Source: Gyromitra esculenta (Eukaryota > Ascomycota > Pezizomycetes > Pezizales > Discinaceae). Taken from it: a DNA stretch of 64,000 bases. The position numbers and the translations under genes are program-made. Location: assembly GCA_038503075.1 (NCBI GenBank), contig JBCAML010000012.1:1240001-1304000 (forward strand), given 5' to 3'. The notes below the pieces were generated by a model. It was given only the letters and a program-made list of their open reading frames with translations, did no database searches and was not told where the DNA came from. Of the stretch, positions 22,728 through 33,220 are shown in pieces (the stretch's first letter is position 1; every line of letters starts with the position of its first letter).

Positions 22728-23606
22728 ATGTTTGATAAGAAGAAAGCTCAAGGTCTATCCCCACGCCGACCCTATGACCATAAGATACAACTTCAAGACG
22801 GGAAGGAAGCACCATTTGGCCCTCTGTACGGAATGTCTCGAGAAGAACTTATCGTCCTAAAAAAATACATTGAGGACAATCTCGAGAAAGGGTTTATCCG
22901 AGCCAGTTCTTCACCCGCCGGATCCCCTGTCCTCTTTGTCAAAAAGGCCGACGGCTCCCTCCGGTTATGTGTAGACTACCGTGGTCTTAATGCGATTACA
23001 GTCAAGGATCGTTATACCTCTCCCCTTATCCGTGAAACACTTGACCGATTAGCAAAAGCACAATGGTACACCAAACTCGACCTCCGAGATGGCTACCATC
23101 AAATTCGTATCGCTGAAGGGGATGAGTGGAAAACCGCCTTCCGCACCCGTTATGGGCTCTATGAGTATCAAGTTATGCCATTCGGCCTAACCAATGCACC
23201 CGGGACGTTTCAACGATTTGTCAACGACTGCCTGAAAGAATATCTAGATATATTCTGCACCGCGTATCTGGATGACATTCTCATCTATAGCGATACCTTC
23301 GCCGAGCATCAGATTCATGTCCGCAAAGTCCTCCAAACCCTCCAAGATAATGATATCCTGTTAAAACCGGAGAAATGCGAATTTGAGGTACAGAGTACTA
23401 AGTACCTTGGTCTCATTCTCACCCCCGATGGTATCAAAATGGACGAGGAGAAACTTAAAGCCGTCCGGGAATGGGGGACACCAAAGAGTGTAAAGGATGT
23501 CCAAGCATTTCTAGGTTTTGCCAATTTTTACCGTCGATTAAATGGGGATTCTCCAAACTCATTCATTCGCTACAAAGAAAGGCGTTGTCTTCGAATGGAC
23601 TGTTGA
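22728..23606 (+). pseudogene. reverse transcriptase domain of the LTR element
   Basis: The longest intact piece of pol, 292 codons. It shows the Ty3/gypsy RT series: [50 protein letters not shown] and the catalytic YLDD (about residue 183). The connection reading …[12 protein letters not shown] starts the link to RNase H before the frame breaks near 23540. It copies element RNA into DNA in intact relatives. The absence of a start and the breaks on both sides make it a fragment. Confidence 0.93.
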
Positions 23607-24330
23607 AGCGATATAGCATTCGAAAACCTTAAACACGCCTTCACCACTGCAATCCTCATCCATTTCGATCAGGACAAGAAAATCGTTGTGGAAACAGACG
23701 CGCCGACTTCGTGTCGGAGGAGTACTATCACGATACGATGATGCGGGAGTATTACACCCGGTAGCATTTTTCTCAAAACAACTCCTGCTGAGTGTAAGCT
23801 ACGAGATTTACGATAAGGAGTTATTGGCTATAATCAAGTGTTTGAAGAATGGCGGCCAGGCTGGAAGGCTCAAAGCCAGCATCGATGTCATTAGCGACGA
23901 ACCCGAGTACTTTATGACGTAGCAACTTAACAGCAGTCGACAAGCTAGATGGGTGAATACCTATCACGCTTTGACTTCGTGATCGCGTACCGACCAGGGA
24001 GGCCAAGGAGAGTGGCCGATCTTTGAGGAGATCGGGAGATCTCAGGAAGGGGATGAAAGATTGGCGCGCGAGCCAAGTGGTGTTGAAAAAAGAGAACATT
24101 GACCTCAGCTAAGTTTGTTGTCGGCTTCTTTATCAAATGAAGCCGCTGAATTAGACGCCCCCTAGAAAAACTCTTTACAGAAGGATACATTCTTGATAAG
24201 TTTCCTAAAAAATACTTTTAGCGGCTAGAGAACAAGGAGCAACAATCGAAGGAAATCACTTAGTGAGTGCACTAAAGAGATGATAAACTCTATTACCGAG
24301 GAAACCTTTTCGTTCAGACTATGATCACTC
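23607..24330 (+). pseudogene. RNase H and tether remnants of the LTR element
   Basis: The frame at 23686-23922 reads GGVLSRYDDAGVLHPVAFFSKQL followed by YEIYDKELLAIIKCLK, the conserved segment of the Ty3/gypsy RNase H domain. Downstream pieces (WVNTYHALTS-like, then scrambled) are heavily broken. Confidence 0.8.
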
Positions 24331-25064
24331 CGATTGGAACTAATCGGAAGACATCACGATACGGCGGCAGGACACCTGGACGGGATAAAACTTTCGAACT
24401 CACTGTCAGAAGCTTTACTGGCCCAAAATGAGAGAATCGATTGGTCAATATGTCAGGAACTGTCATATCTGCCAAAAAGCGAAGCCATTGACTCAGCGAA
24501 CTCAAGGCGTCCTTGCCTCTCACTATTCCAAACCGCGCAGCGTCTCGATGGATTTCGTAACAGGTCTTCCAGAATCAGACGGATACGATGCAATCATGGT
24601 AGTGGTTGACCGCTTATCAAAAATGCGACATCTTATTCCCTGTAATACAACGGTCAACTCCAGAGATGTTGCTGATTTATATCTCCAACATATATGGAAA
24701 CTCCACGGGTTACCCTCGCACGTTACTTCTGACCGCGGGACTCAATTTACTGCCCATTTTTGGAAAGAACTTTGCCAACGCCTCGGGATTCAACCTCGAA
24801 TGTCCACAGCCTTTCATCCAGAAACAGATGGACAGACTGAAAGACTTAATGCTGTGATGGAACAGTATCTTCGTTCTTATGTGTCCTATCAGCAGGAAGA
24901 TTGGAGTAAATGGTTACCGATGGCTGAGTTCTCTGCTAACAACCAAGAATCGGCCAGTACTAAAGTCTCCCCATTCTTTGCCAATTACGGCTATCATCCA
25001 CGTTTCGATCATAGTCGTTCCGATCAAACGAACACCGAGTTTAGATCTTTGCATCTTTTGTTAG
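24331..25064 (+). pseudogene. integrase of the LTR element
   Basis: The 24428-25081 frame keeps the Cys pair of the zinc-binding domain (NCHICQKAK) and the DDE core: MDFVTGLPESDGYDAIMVVVDR (first Asp), TSDRGTQFTAHFWKELC (second Asp) and FHPETDGQTERLNAVMEQYL (Glu). Three catalytic residues and surroundings are intact here, although the polyprotein is broken before and after. Confidence 0.92.
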
Positions 25065-25068
25065 TAAG

Positions 25069-25624
25069 ATGGAAGAATTAAACGACTACCTTCGTATTCA
25101 AATCAGAACGGCGCAGGACATTCAAGAGATAGCTACGAATAAACATCGGATACCAGCCCCGGCGTACCAAATCAATGATCAAGTCTTCGTGTCAATGAAG
25201 AATATTCGAACAACCCGTAATGCGAGGAAATTGGACTGGAAATGGATGGGGCCTTATCCGATCAAGAGACTAATTTCCCCTTTTGCCTATGAAGTTGACC
25301 TTCCGTCCTCGGTTAAAGTCTGCACTGTCTTCCATGTTTCTTTATTGAAACCTGCGGCCCATGACGCTATCAGGGACAAATCATTCCTCCACCGGCGCCC
25401 GTTATTGTCAATGACCAAGAAGAATATTACATCGAGAAAATCTTGGACCAACGAATATACCGTAAAAAACAACAATACCTCGTTGAATGGACGGGTTATG
25501 CCCATCCTACCTGGGAACCCGCTGAAGACCTTGCAGACACTTCGGCATTGGAAAAGTTTTTATCTATTCCAACGTTGGTTACTCCTAGTGTTCGCAGGAG
25601 CTCACGCTTGAAGGGGGGAGCTAC
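25069..25624 (+). pseudogene. integrase C-terminal part and chromodomain of the LTR element
   Basis: The first frame (25069-25611) gives the GPY/F-type module (QVFVSMKNIRTT, KWMGPYPIKRLISPFAYEV, VFHVSLLKP). A second frame (25443-25637) gives a chromodomain, QQYLVEWTGYAHPTWEPAEDL, which in chromoviruses targets integration to marked chromatin. The frame change between them is another break. Confidence 0.9.
25611..25620 (+). other. polypurine tract
   Basis: AAGGGGGGAG lies four bases before the right LTR. This is the expected primer site for plus-strand DNA synthesis. Confidence 0.8.
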
Positions 25625-26079
25625 TTTCACGGATTGATTCAGAAAAGGAATCAGGGTTTGGCTATTGGTTATTGGTTTTGTTCTTTGTTCGGATGGTTTC
25701 ATAAGTTCTTTGTGGTTTGGGTATTCTTGGGTTATCGGGATAATGTCTTTGTGTTTCGGTTGTTGTCGGGTTGTTGTTGGTGTTACTGTAAAAGCGGGGT
25801 ATTTAAAGTGAAGGATTTTGGGTCGTTTATGTTTTCCTTTCTCTTCTTTTCTTAAGCAACGTTCTCGTCACTTCTACCTGTATTATCTTAATACAATCTC
25901 GGTTCTATCTCAGAACTTTCGCTGTCGCTGTGAAACATCGCCGATACTTCGCCTTGAAGTATACACCCCGTAGAACTTGTAGAAATACCGCACTCTTCGA
26001 ACGAGTTAGGATCTCGCTTAAGTAGCACTGCTCACCTTCAGGGATACTGAAGGGCTTAACGAGAGCCTGAACCGTGAGA
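25625..26079 (+). repeat. right LTR (455 bp)
   Basis: Starts TTTCACGG and ends CCGTGAGA, imperfect inverted repeats of each other. It is followed at once by the TSD TATAT (26080-26084). It is longer than the left LTR by 16 bp because of small indels in its last third. Confidence 0.92.
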
Positions 26080-27513
26080 TATATCACCTGGAGGTTCACT
26101 AGCAATGGTTTAGGGACGATAAAAGCAGGATTCCTACTATTGAGAATGGAGAGTTACTAGAGGAGTATGCATTTGATAGTAAGTCATTCTTTTAGCTCGC
26201 TCTCTTAAATGCTTTATTCATTTTCTAATATATAGTAGATAAAGAGTTTACTTTCAAAGGCTCCGATGTCCAGCATTATGGGAAGGCACTAGGAATTCCC
26301 CTCGATAATGGAATTTGGCTACGGGTACACTTTCTTTTACATGGACATGGTTTGCCATGCTGCAGAGAAGAATATGATTCAAAGGTTCAGGCCTGGAAAG
26401 AAGATAAAAAACAGGCAAATCATACTTTCATCCTTGCTGCCATCGTAGGACTTGAGATGTGTGTTATTTTGGTAGACCGGTACTTATTCTTTCCTATGAT
26501 ACAAAAATAAAGACTAATATTTTTTAGAAACAGGCTTACCACTATTACTCCTATTCAAACCACCAACTCTATTTGGTATGATACTACATTAGCACCATGC
26601 CCTATTCAATATCCCGATGCCTTTGAGAAAAATATTCTCTCCTCTCACAAATCACTTACCAGACGTACTGGTAGCATCTACAAAGAGATGTCAGATTCCT
26701 CCAAAAATCAACTATGGAATGGTATTGGCACGAGCCATGCTGTGGAAATACTTCATAGGGCATTTATACATCCTGAATATAGAACCCAAGATGTATTTAG
26801 CAACAAAAAACTGCAGCAGAGACTCCTTTCAGCTATTCGAACCTTTTTTCAAATTGCTAAATCCCCTGAATACTGTCAAAGAGTTCCTGCTGGTAGTACC
26901 TCCAATCGTGCTTTTGATTTCTCACCTGCTGTCACACAATACATCAATTCTCAATTCACCAAAGCCTATCGCAAGTCTTCAACTTTATTGCCACTTTATG
27001 ACTACAATATGCTACAGCGTGCTGGACTTTTGGGGCCTGAAATGAAACCATTGGAGGATGGATGGGAGTTAGAGATGGGTACTGATACGGGGAGACCTAA
27101 ATCCAGAAAAGTTCCTATCTATACGATTGAGTTAAGAAGCAAGAAAGAGTGGGAATCAGACCCTGATAAAGATGATGAGAATTTGAAGAAAAAGGGCAGA
27201 GCTAAGTACACTTATACCTGTATTTATCCCCAGTTTGGAGCAAAAAATGGTACGATTCTAAAAAAGTTAGGCTTTTTAAATGGAAAAGGAAATAAAGCAG
27301 AGATAGGAATAGGCAGTTTTATGGACACGGTAAAGGAAATGCAGTTACGAAAAGATAAAACCATAGTTTCTAGTCATGTTATATCAATTAAAACAGGAAA
27401 AAGAGGGAGGCCTAGGAATAGGAAGTTGTCTCATTTGGAGGTGCGAGAGGGTAATAAGAGAGCAAAATCTGCCTAGTTTTGTAAGTTTATATAGTTAGAA
27501 CGAGTTAGTTTGT

Positions 27514-27924
27514 TCTCAAGGAGCGGGATTCTCGTCAAGCTCTCAGGTATCCCCCGAGATAAGCAGTGCTACTTGAACGAGAAACCAACGACAGGAGAAT
27601 GTACGAGGATTCTACAGGCTCTACCAATGGTTCAAGTTATGATGACTTGAAGACGGCGACAGCGAAAGATTACGAGGTGTAATCGGAGGTTGTATTCGTA
27701 AGATACAGAGAGTGTACAATAGAAGACGTTGCTTAAAGAAAGAAGAAGGAAAAGTACAACAGGAGGGAAAATCCCTTCGCTTATATACCACATTCCAACT
27801 CGTTCGATGACAAAGACTTGACTCATTGCAGCGGAAACCCAAAGAAACGCAAGGAACAACAACATAACACAATAACCTCGTACCCTTGTACCCGACGAAC
27901 CAACGAAAACAGTTATCCATGAAA
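27514..27924 (-). repeat. diverged solo LTR, opposite orientation
   Basis: Read on the minus strand, this 411-bp segment aligns along the length of the LTRs at 20398 and 25625: the start TTTCATGG, the TTAAGCAACGT block, CTTTCGCTGTCGC, and CAAGTAGCACTGCT near the end. It is bordered by a perfect 5-bp duplication TTTGT (27509-27513 and 27925-27929). It is therefore an old insertion reduced to one LTR by recombination. The minus-strand frames at 27621-27920 are chance frames within it. It starts 38 bp after the stop codon of the split host gene. Confidence 0.88.
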
Positions 27925-27929
27925 TTTGT

Positions 27930-28593
27930 AAGGGAGAATAATTAAATAACTAGTAAAGGTTTGGGGCCGGGGATAAATGATGTAACAGGAAAATAAATAG
28001 AGGGGAATAGGCTCCAAGTTAGGTATAGGTATTAAAGTGAGAGATACAGGTAAAAAATATTACGAGAAGAAAATAATTGCAAATAGCGATGTGGACGGGT
28101 AGTAGGGACGCCCTAGCAGTAACCTCGAGATTTGACGTTGTATTCCCTTTATGGTAGGAGGGCGCGTCAAGGCGGACTTCCATCAGCTAGGTCTTCCTAG
28201 GGACTTTATCACCAATGGCTCTGCGAGTGACGCCTGCGAGCGACGTCTAAAGCATGCTCAGTAGCGGGGAGGAGGTGAGAGCCCCTGAATGGCACGCCCA
28301 AGAGTAGACTCGTGTATTGTAGGCACGTGTATATAGAGTAGAGAATAGTATATAGAATAGTAGAAGAATAGTGATGGGTGATGTACAAAAAGACGCGACC
28401 CCGCCAAAAGATATACACGATCCCCCCCACTACCACCTCCATACCCTAACCCATATCACGTGATAAGTCACGTGACATCGTCTCCCTACCACGCCTGCAA
28501 CCTCACGCCCCACCACAGCGAGTCAGGTGGCATTCTAATAATAAAATATAAAGAGAAAAGTAGTAAACCAGTATATTGAAAAGATATAATTTT
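27930..28593. other. intergenic with paired CACGTG palindromes
   Basis: No gene supported. TATCACGTGATA (28454-28465) and GTCACGTGAC (28467-28476) are perfect palindromes one base apart, with the E-box core bound by bHLH factors. Confidence 0.5.
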
Positions 28594-30439
28594 CTAATTT
28601 TCTACACTAGATTCATTATCATTATCCACGCTACATGAACTATCGCTAACATCATTTTCATTCTCTTCAACAAATTCCATCTCTTTTTCTGTTTGTTTCC
28701 CCCTCCTGTTTGAAAGCATTTTTTTATGCTCTTTAGGCTTTGCCAGTAATGAAACTTCAGGTAATTGGTTTCCTTTGGCAACATGGCGCCTTATGTGTGT
28801 TCTTAAAAAGCAATACATAATGAGATGCGTTTTTTGTCCATCAGGTAATTCATCCTCGTATTCTATATTTGTTGGGTATCCAGCTTTTTCCAATAAAGCT
28901 CTGCAATATGCCATAGTATTACATGGTAGATAAACGTTGTGGTCTTATGCACTAACATATTAGCAATTATAATTATGAGTATAGAGGCACTGACATACCA
29001 TATATTTCTCCAGTGTTTGTGTTTCGGAGCTTTTGGTCACGAATACTGTGTATTAATCCTACCGATGGAGTAACTCCGTAATTATTGGTGTCATCAGGAG
29101 GGAAATAATAGTTGTAATATGGTTCCCCAGTTGGAAGATTAGGCCTTTTACTTTGTTTTCGAATCTTGTGGTCATTCCATCTTTCAACAAATTGATGCAG
29201 CTTGGACCTTAGTAGTGGGAGATAAATAAATAGTAAACAGATGGTATCCTCCATACTATCTTCATCGAATAGTCCATCTTGTTGCAATTTTCTAAAATGT
29301 CTCTGCGTAATAGTAAGTAATTGGCTATATATCTCTAGAAAAATGAGTAATACCTTCCACTCTGAAGTAGCTCCCTTTGTAAGCTGCCCCCACCAACTTT
29401 CAATTCTCACATTCCTTGTTGATGATCCATACCAAAAGACTTCGGGGAAGGTGATTTCTGAATTTTCCACTTGGTGTAATATCCAAAATGCTTCCGCTGC
29501 CATCATGGTCTCCGTCCCCCTATCTGCTCGCAAGTGAAGTGGCATGCAATTTTGAACTTCAACGACTTCAAGTAATTGACTTAGCACGCTCACACCAGTT
29601 TTACCAGATACACCACAATAAAACCACGTAATATACCGAGAATAAGAATCAATTGCGGCATAGATTTCTATCCTGAACATTTGCAGTTTGAGATGGCCAT
29701 CTATTGACCAACACCAATTTGGTCCCGGGCAAGTATATTGTGCATGGTGTCTATTTACCCCTTTCAATCTGTTTTCTACCCCTAAAGGATCAACAATTTT
29801 CAGTGCTGCTGCAATCCGATGACTAAATTTGAATTGATTTAATTAACTGTTGTGTACCATTATATTTACTGGCTTAAAATAAATACCTCGAAGCTAAGAT
29901 CCCCATATTACGTAAATGCACCCAAACAGAGCGCCTTCCTGAAAGAGTAATATTTCCTCTTTCCAACTCTTTTTGTATTATTTCTTGCAGTTTTGTATTG
30001 GCATCATCGTCTTCACCCAAATTGCCAAATGATGGTTTTCTGTACATTCCCATCGATTTTCGAATAAGAACTAGTCTTCTAAGTTCTATCTGGTACCCAT
30101 GGATCTTTAAGATCTGTTATTGTAAAGGTTAGTACTTTTTAATAGTATATAGATGTGGAAGGTGTAGCAAAGGTTTACTCTTAATATTTTGCCATCACTC
30201 AAACACTTCTTCCAAAAAAGAAAGGCAATTTCTACCCGTAACAAAGAGGTGTCCTCTGATTTAGTGTTCTTCTTAAAACCCCATTCTTTCATTTTTAAAG
30301 TAAGTGTAGAACGTGAACATTTGATGTTTTCTGATTTTAATGCTTCCAATGTCTGTTGAATGGTGTGGTTATCTTCAATATAGAGATTGTATATAAAGTA
30401 CTTGTATCCAGTAAGAAGTTTGCTAACAGGAGATGACAT
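28594..30439 (-). CDS. Clr5-like HTH + DDE integrase-core protein, four exons (553 aa)
   Basis: Exons 30439-30179, 30113-29887, 29822-28999 and 28943-28594 join in perfect phase. Introns are 65, 64 and 55 nt with TACTAAC/GCTAAT branch points. Residues ~8-55 resemble the fungal Clr5-like helix-turn-helix (YNLYIEDNHTIQQTLEALK, then MKEWGFKKN). A retroviral-type integrase core follows: WSIDGHLKLQMF (Asp), LHLRADRGTETMM (Asp) and GSSTRNVRIESWWGQL (Glu), so all three metal-binding residues are present. The C-terminus is acidic and Ser/Asp-rich. This domain pair occurs in transposon-derived fungal integrase-like proteins. The uninterrupted four-exon frame implies it is expressed or recently active. 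It faces an AT-hook gene across a ~610-bp shared upstream region. Whether it is a transposase or a domesticated one is open. Confidence 0.83.
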
Positions 30440-31051
30440 TGATACGAGTGAGTTGTTATGATTTGGAATGATAAACCTTTTGTGATTTTGTATGTGTAGA
30501 TTGATGAAGTAGAAATTAAATATGTGAAAGGGGGGGAAGAATAATTGCGTTGTAAGTATACTGGTATGTCACAGTGTTATGGTAACAAAATCATCGTACT
30601 AATATGTACCCCTTTCCAATCACCCCTTTTTGTATTATATATAAGACATTATTGCACAGACTGCAGTATGTGAGATAAATACACCCATGTACCATTCAAG
30701 CTACTAGTACTTCATGCAATGCAGTACACATATTTTACCTACCGCATAGAATGTTCGCCTCGCATTGAGATTCTTTTTCTGGTTCGCTTCAATATACTTA
30801 ACTGGTTCCGCATAACTCTCCCATTTTTGTTCCGCTTATTACTACCAATTTAAAAGATACACAAAATTTTCTTTTCTCCTTAAATCTTTATAAAAGCTTC
30901 ATAACCTCCTTCGAAATTAACATTTCGTTACCAGTTCTCAAGCAATCCTCCGTACCTCACCTTATTTGTTCAATTCAACAACTCTCCACATCTCCATCAC
31001 TTTGATTTGCTATCTTTGATTTTATTATTATTTTCAGTTGGAAGCTTTACC
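30440..31051. promoter_or_regulatory. shared divergent promoter region with TATA box
   Basis: Between the two divergent genes. TATAAAAG at 30889-30896 is properly placed for the plus-strand gene, and an AT-rich TATATATAA stretch near 30636-30646 could serve the minus-strand gene. Confidence 0.5.
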
Positions 31052-32501
31052 ATGTCCTCCTCACGTCAAACTCCCGTTGAGTATTGTGGAAAACGAGTGA
31101 ATACTGTTCACTCTACAACTACAGATTTAGTATTTCGTTGTTGTGGGGAAAAAGTCCCTTCCTATCTTCATAAGCCCGGTTCCAGCACTGTTGGTGGTCT
31201 TCAACCCTCTGCGAAATTGATTAAGGGAAAAGGCAAAAGTAAAACGTTATCTGCCCCTGAAACAATAATTATTTCAAGCCCTATAGCAAGTCCAATAGCC
31301 TTGCCAACTAAAAATATGGTGGTTAAAACAGGTCAGTTTTCCAGTCGAGAAATAGTAGAATTATATAGAACTGGATCTATAACTGGAGATAATGCAGAGA
31401 AATTAAGAAAAAACAGCTCTAATTATGGGCTTGTTTCCGCTCTCTCGGTTCCAGCAGCAAGCGAATTGGTTAAAAAGAGAGTGCTGGCAAGAGACTCTAG
31501 AAAAATTGTGGTTTTTGTTGGATCAAGTTCTGATAAATGGTCCGCATTTAAAAACTTAGGTAACTATTTATTATCCGTTGGGCATCTATTAGCATTTTAA
31601 GTACTAATATTTTTAGGTGTTTCATCTAAAGTTTTTGAAGATTTAGAAGAGATTATTACCAACGTCTCTGAATTTTCACAATCCCTATTAGCATCATCGC
31701 CCAATTGGAGAGATGCAGAAGCTGTAACTCTGGATTATTTGGATATTCAGCAAATTATTCCTGCGACATTCTTTAGTGCAAAAGAAGGGCCACATCGTTT
31801 AGAAGTTAGAAATAACCCGTTTACCATTGGAGAATTTTTAATGGACTTTCCTGGAGGTTCAGCAACAAAAATATTTCTAATAGTTAAATTTTGGACTGCA
31901 AAAGACAAAAAAGAAAAGCTTCAAAGGGAAGAAAAAGTTTCGCAGGCTTTTCTTAAAAGCATAAAGCTCGAAAATGGGTTTAATGATTTGGATCCCATAA
32001 TTAAACAAGAAAAAAGTTATCAAATGCTTTCAGTTGGACACCCGGTATGTAAATATCTTGGATTAATTAAAAGTTAATTATGTTTGTTAATAATTGATCA
32101 TACAGAAACCATTTTTATCACCTGCCCCTGTGTTTGCTCCTACGAAAAGAACAGCTTCCATGCGCAGAGTGTATGAAGAAGAGTCTTCTTCACCCATAAA
32201 TAAGCGAAACAGGGTGTATGAGTCACCTGAACTCCCTACTTTACCACTACTTCGCTATTCTGAGCCTTTGTCGGATAATATAAACTCTTCCCCTCCTGTA
32301 CCACAGCAATCTCACGATTCCCCTCAAGACTCAGATGCATCAACTGGTTCAGAAGTGGAAGACGACAGCACGGTACAACACGAAAAGGTAGAAAATGTTG
32401 AGCCAGGAGAAGTGCATTTTCATTGTGTACAAAAGAGAGGGCGTCCTCCTAAAAATGATGAGCCTAGCACTCGGGTTACAAGATTGCATTCCAAGAAATA
32501 G
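31052..32501 (+). CDS. three-exon protein with C-terminal AT-hook (443 aa)
   Basis: Exons 31052-31559, 31617-32044 and 32106-32501 join in phase. Introns are 57 and 61 nt: GTAACT…TTTTTAG with a TACTAAT branch, and GTATGT…ATACAG. The start is the MSSSRQTPVEY Met; an upstream in-frame codon at 31007 lies in the leader. Residues ~90-300 look globular (SSREIVELYRTGSITGDNAE…, LDYLDIQQIIPATFFSAKEG). The C-terminal ~130 residues are Ser/Pro/Glu-rich and end in an AT-hook (KRGRPPKNDEP), a minor-groove DNA-binding motif. It is probably a nuclear DNA-binding protein. It is divergent from the integrase gene, and the split gene at 20-27 kb also ends in an AT-hook. No family recognised. Confidence 0.75.
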
Positions 32502-32505
32502 TGGG

Positions 32506-32585
32506 ATTTTTATTTTTATTTTTATTTTTATGTATTGATAGAGTCCTTAAAATATTGTAACGGATTTGATATTGTAACGGATTTG
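32506..32585. repeat. T/A-rich run and 17-bp tandem duplication
   Basis: A (TTTTTA)n-like run at about 32507-32533 follows the AT-hook gene. The 17-bp unit ATATTGTAACGGATTTG is then repeated twice head to tail (32552-32568, 32569-32585). The first run may act in polyadenylation. Confidence 0.7.
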
Positions 32586-33039
32586 AATTGGTTTTCATTT
32601 ACTTCCGTTGCCAGTACTAGCTAAAAATACAGATCGGACTTTGGTAGGTACGAGCCGCCGTACCCGAAGGTTATGGTATTCTTTAAAAAAGTCCAAAATC
32701 GCAAAAATCACAAAGATCACAAACCAAAAACGTAAAAACCCAAAACAAAACCTAAAGCAAAATCACAACACCAAACTCTCCTACTTCTAAAACACATGTG
32801 AGAGTGTACTTCCAGCCTTAAGGGTTGGTGTTCTAAGTCCTTCTTTTAGATCGGGTTATTAGATTAGTTGTACCGGCCATTATATGAAATAGAAGACTTA
32901 GCTTAGCTATTTTCTACATGTATAATGTGGCCGGAGACGATCTCAATCCTAGACAAATGGAAGGCTTGGCGCGTCTAAATGGGCTTCCTGCAAACAGAAA
33001 CTGGTGATGAATGGAACATAGAAAAGTAGGATCTGTGTG

Positions 33040-33047
33040 TATAAATG
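33040..33047 (+). promoter_or_regulatory. TATA box
   Basis: TATAAATG is followed by a C/T/A-rich leader of about 170 bases to the ATG at 33221. Confidence 0.5.
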
Positions 33048-33220
33048 CAGCAAAATTATTCCTCAATGCCTTCTCAATCGTAAACTAACACTCCACATTC
33101 CCACTGACGCTCATAACGCTTCCTTAAACACCGACTTCCTAAAATAGGTAAACCGTTATCCTGCTTCCAAGACATAGCCCATTATCAATAATCGCTACTA
33201 CTTAAAAACATTCTTTATCA

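Larger units (their letters stand above)
20398..26079 (+). mobile_element. Ty3/gypsy chromovirus-type LTR retrotransposon, decayed
   Basis: A 5.7-kb element with two direct LTRs, 5-bp TSDs (TATAT), LTR ends TTTCACGG/CCGTGAGA (right copy) and a purine tract AAGGGGGGAG (25611-25620) next to the right LTR. The domain order is gag, aspartic protease, reverse transcriptase, RNase H, integrase, chromodomain. This is the Ty3/gypsy order, and the chromodomain marks the chromovirus branch. The internal frame is broken many times by stops and indels, so the copy is not autonomous. It is inserted in sense orientation inside the host gene described above. Confidence 0.95.
20329..27476 (+). pseudogene. 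host gene split by a retrotransposon; C-terminal AT-hook
   Basis: The 5' part (20329-20397, MPEAITYYDMQRMIAAQ…) and the 3' part (26085-27476) become one continuous frame when the LTR element and one TSD copy are removed. Introns lie at 26179-26235 and 26480-26527; exons sum to 452 codons. One TAG interrupts the joined frame at 26100-26102. It could be a nonsense mutation, or be removed if a GT at 20380 and the AG at 26102 bound an intron (only 36 nt before insertion). The product has a folded core with a Trp/Cys/His-rich stretch (KALGIPLDNGIWLRVHFLL) and a C-terminal AT-hook (GKRGRPRNRK), suggesting DNA binding. I do not recognise the family. The long intact 3' frame suggests the insertion is recent, or that the 3' part is still expressed, perhaps from Met 26688. 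Confidence 0.72.

Noticed and set aside
20398..26079. Possibility that the retroelement is an intact, mobile copy
   Set aside because: gag, protease, RNase H and the integrase-chromodomain junction are broken by stops and frame changes, and the LTRs differ by several indels.
27621..27920. 99-codon minus-strand frame
   Set aside because: Lies wholly inside the solo LTR at 27514-27924; an LTR explains the sequence fully.
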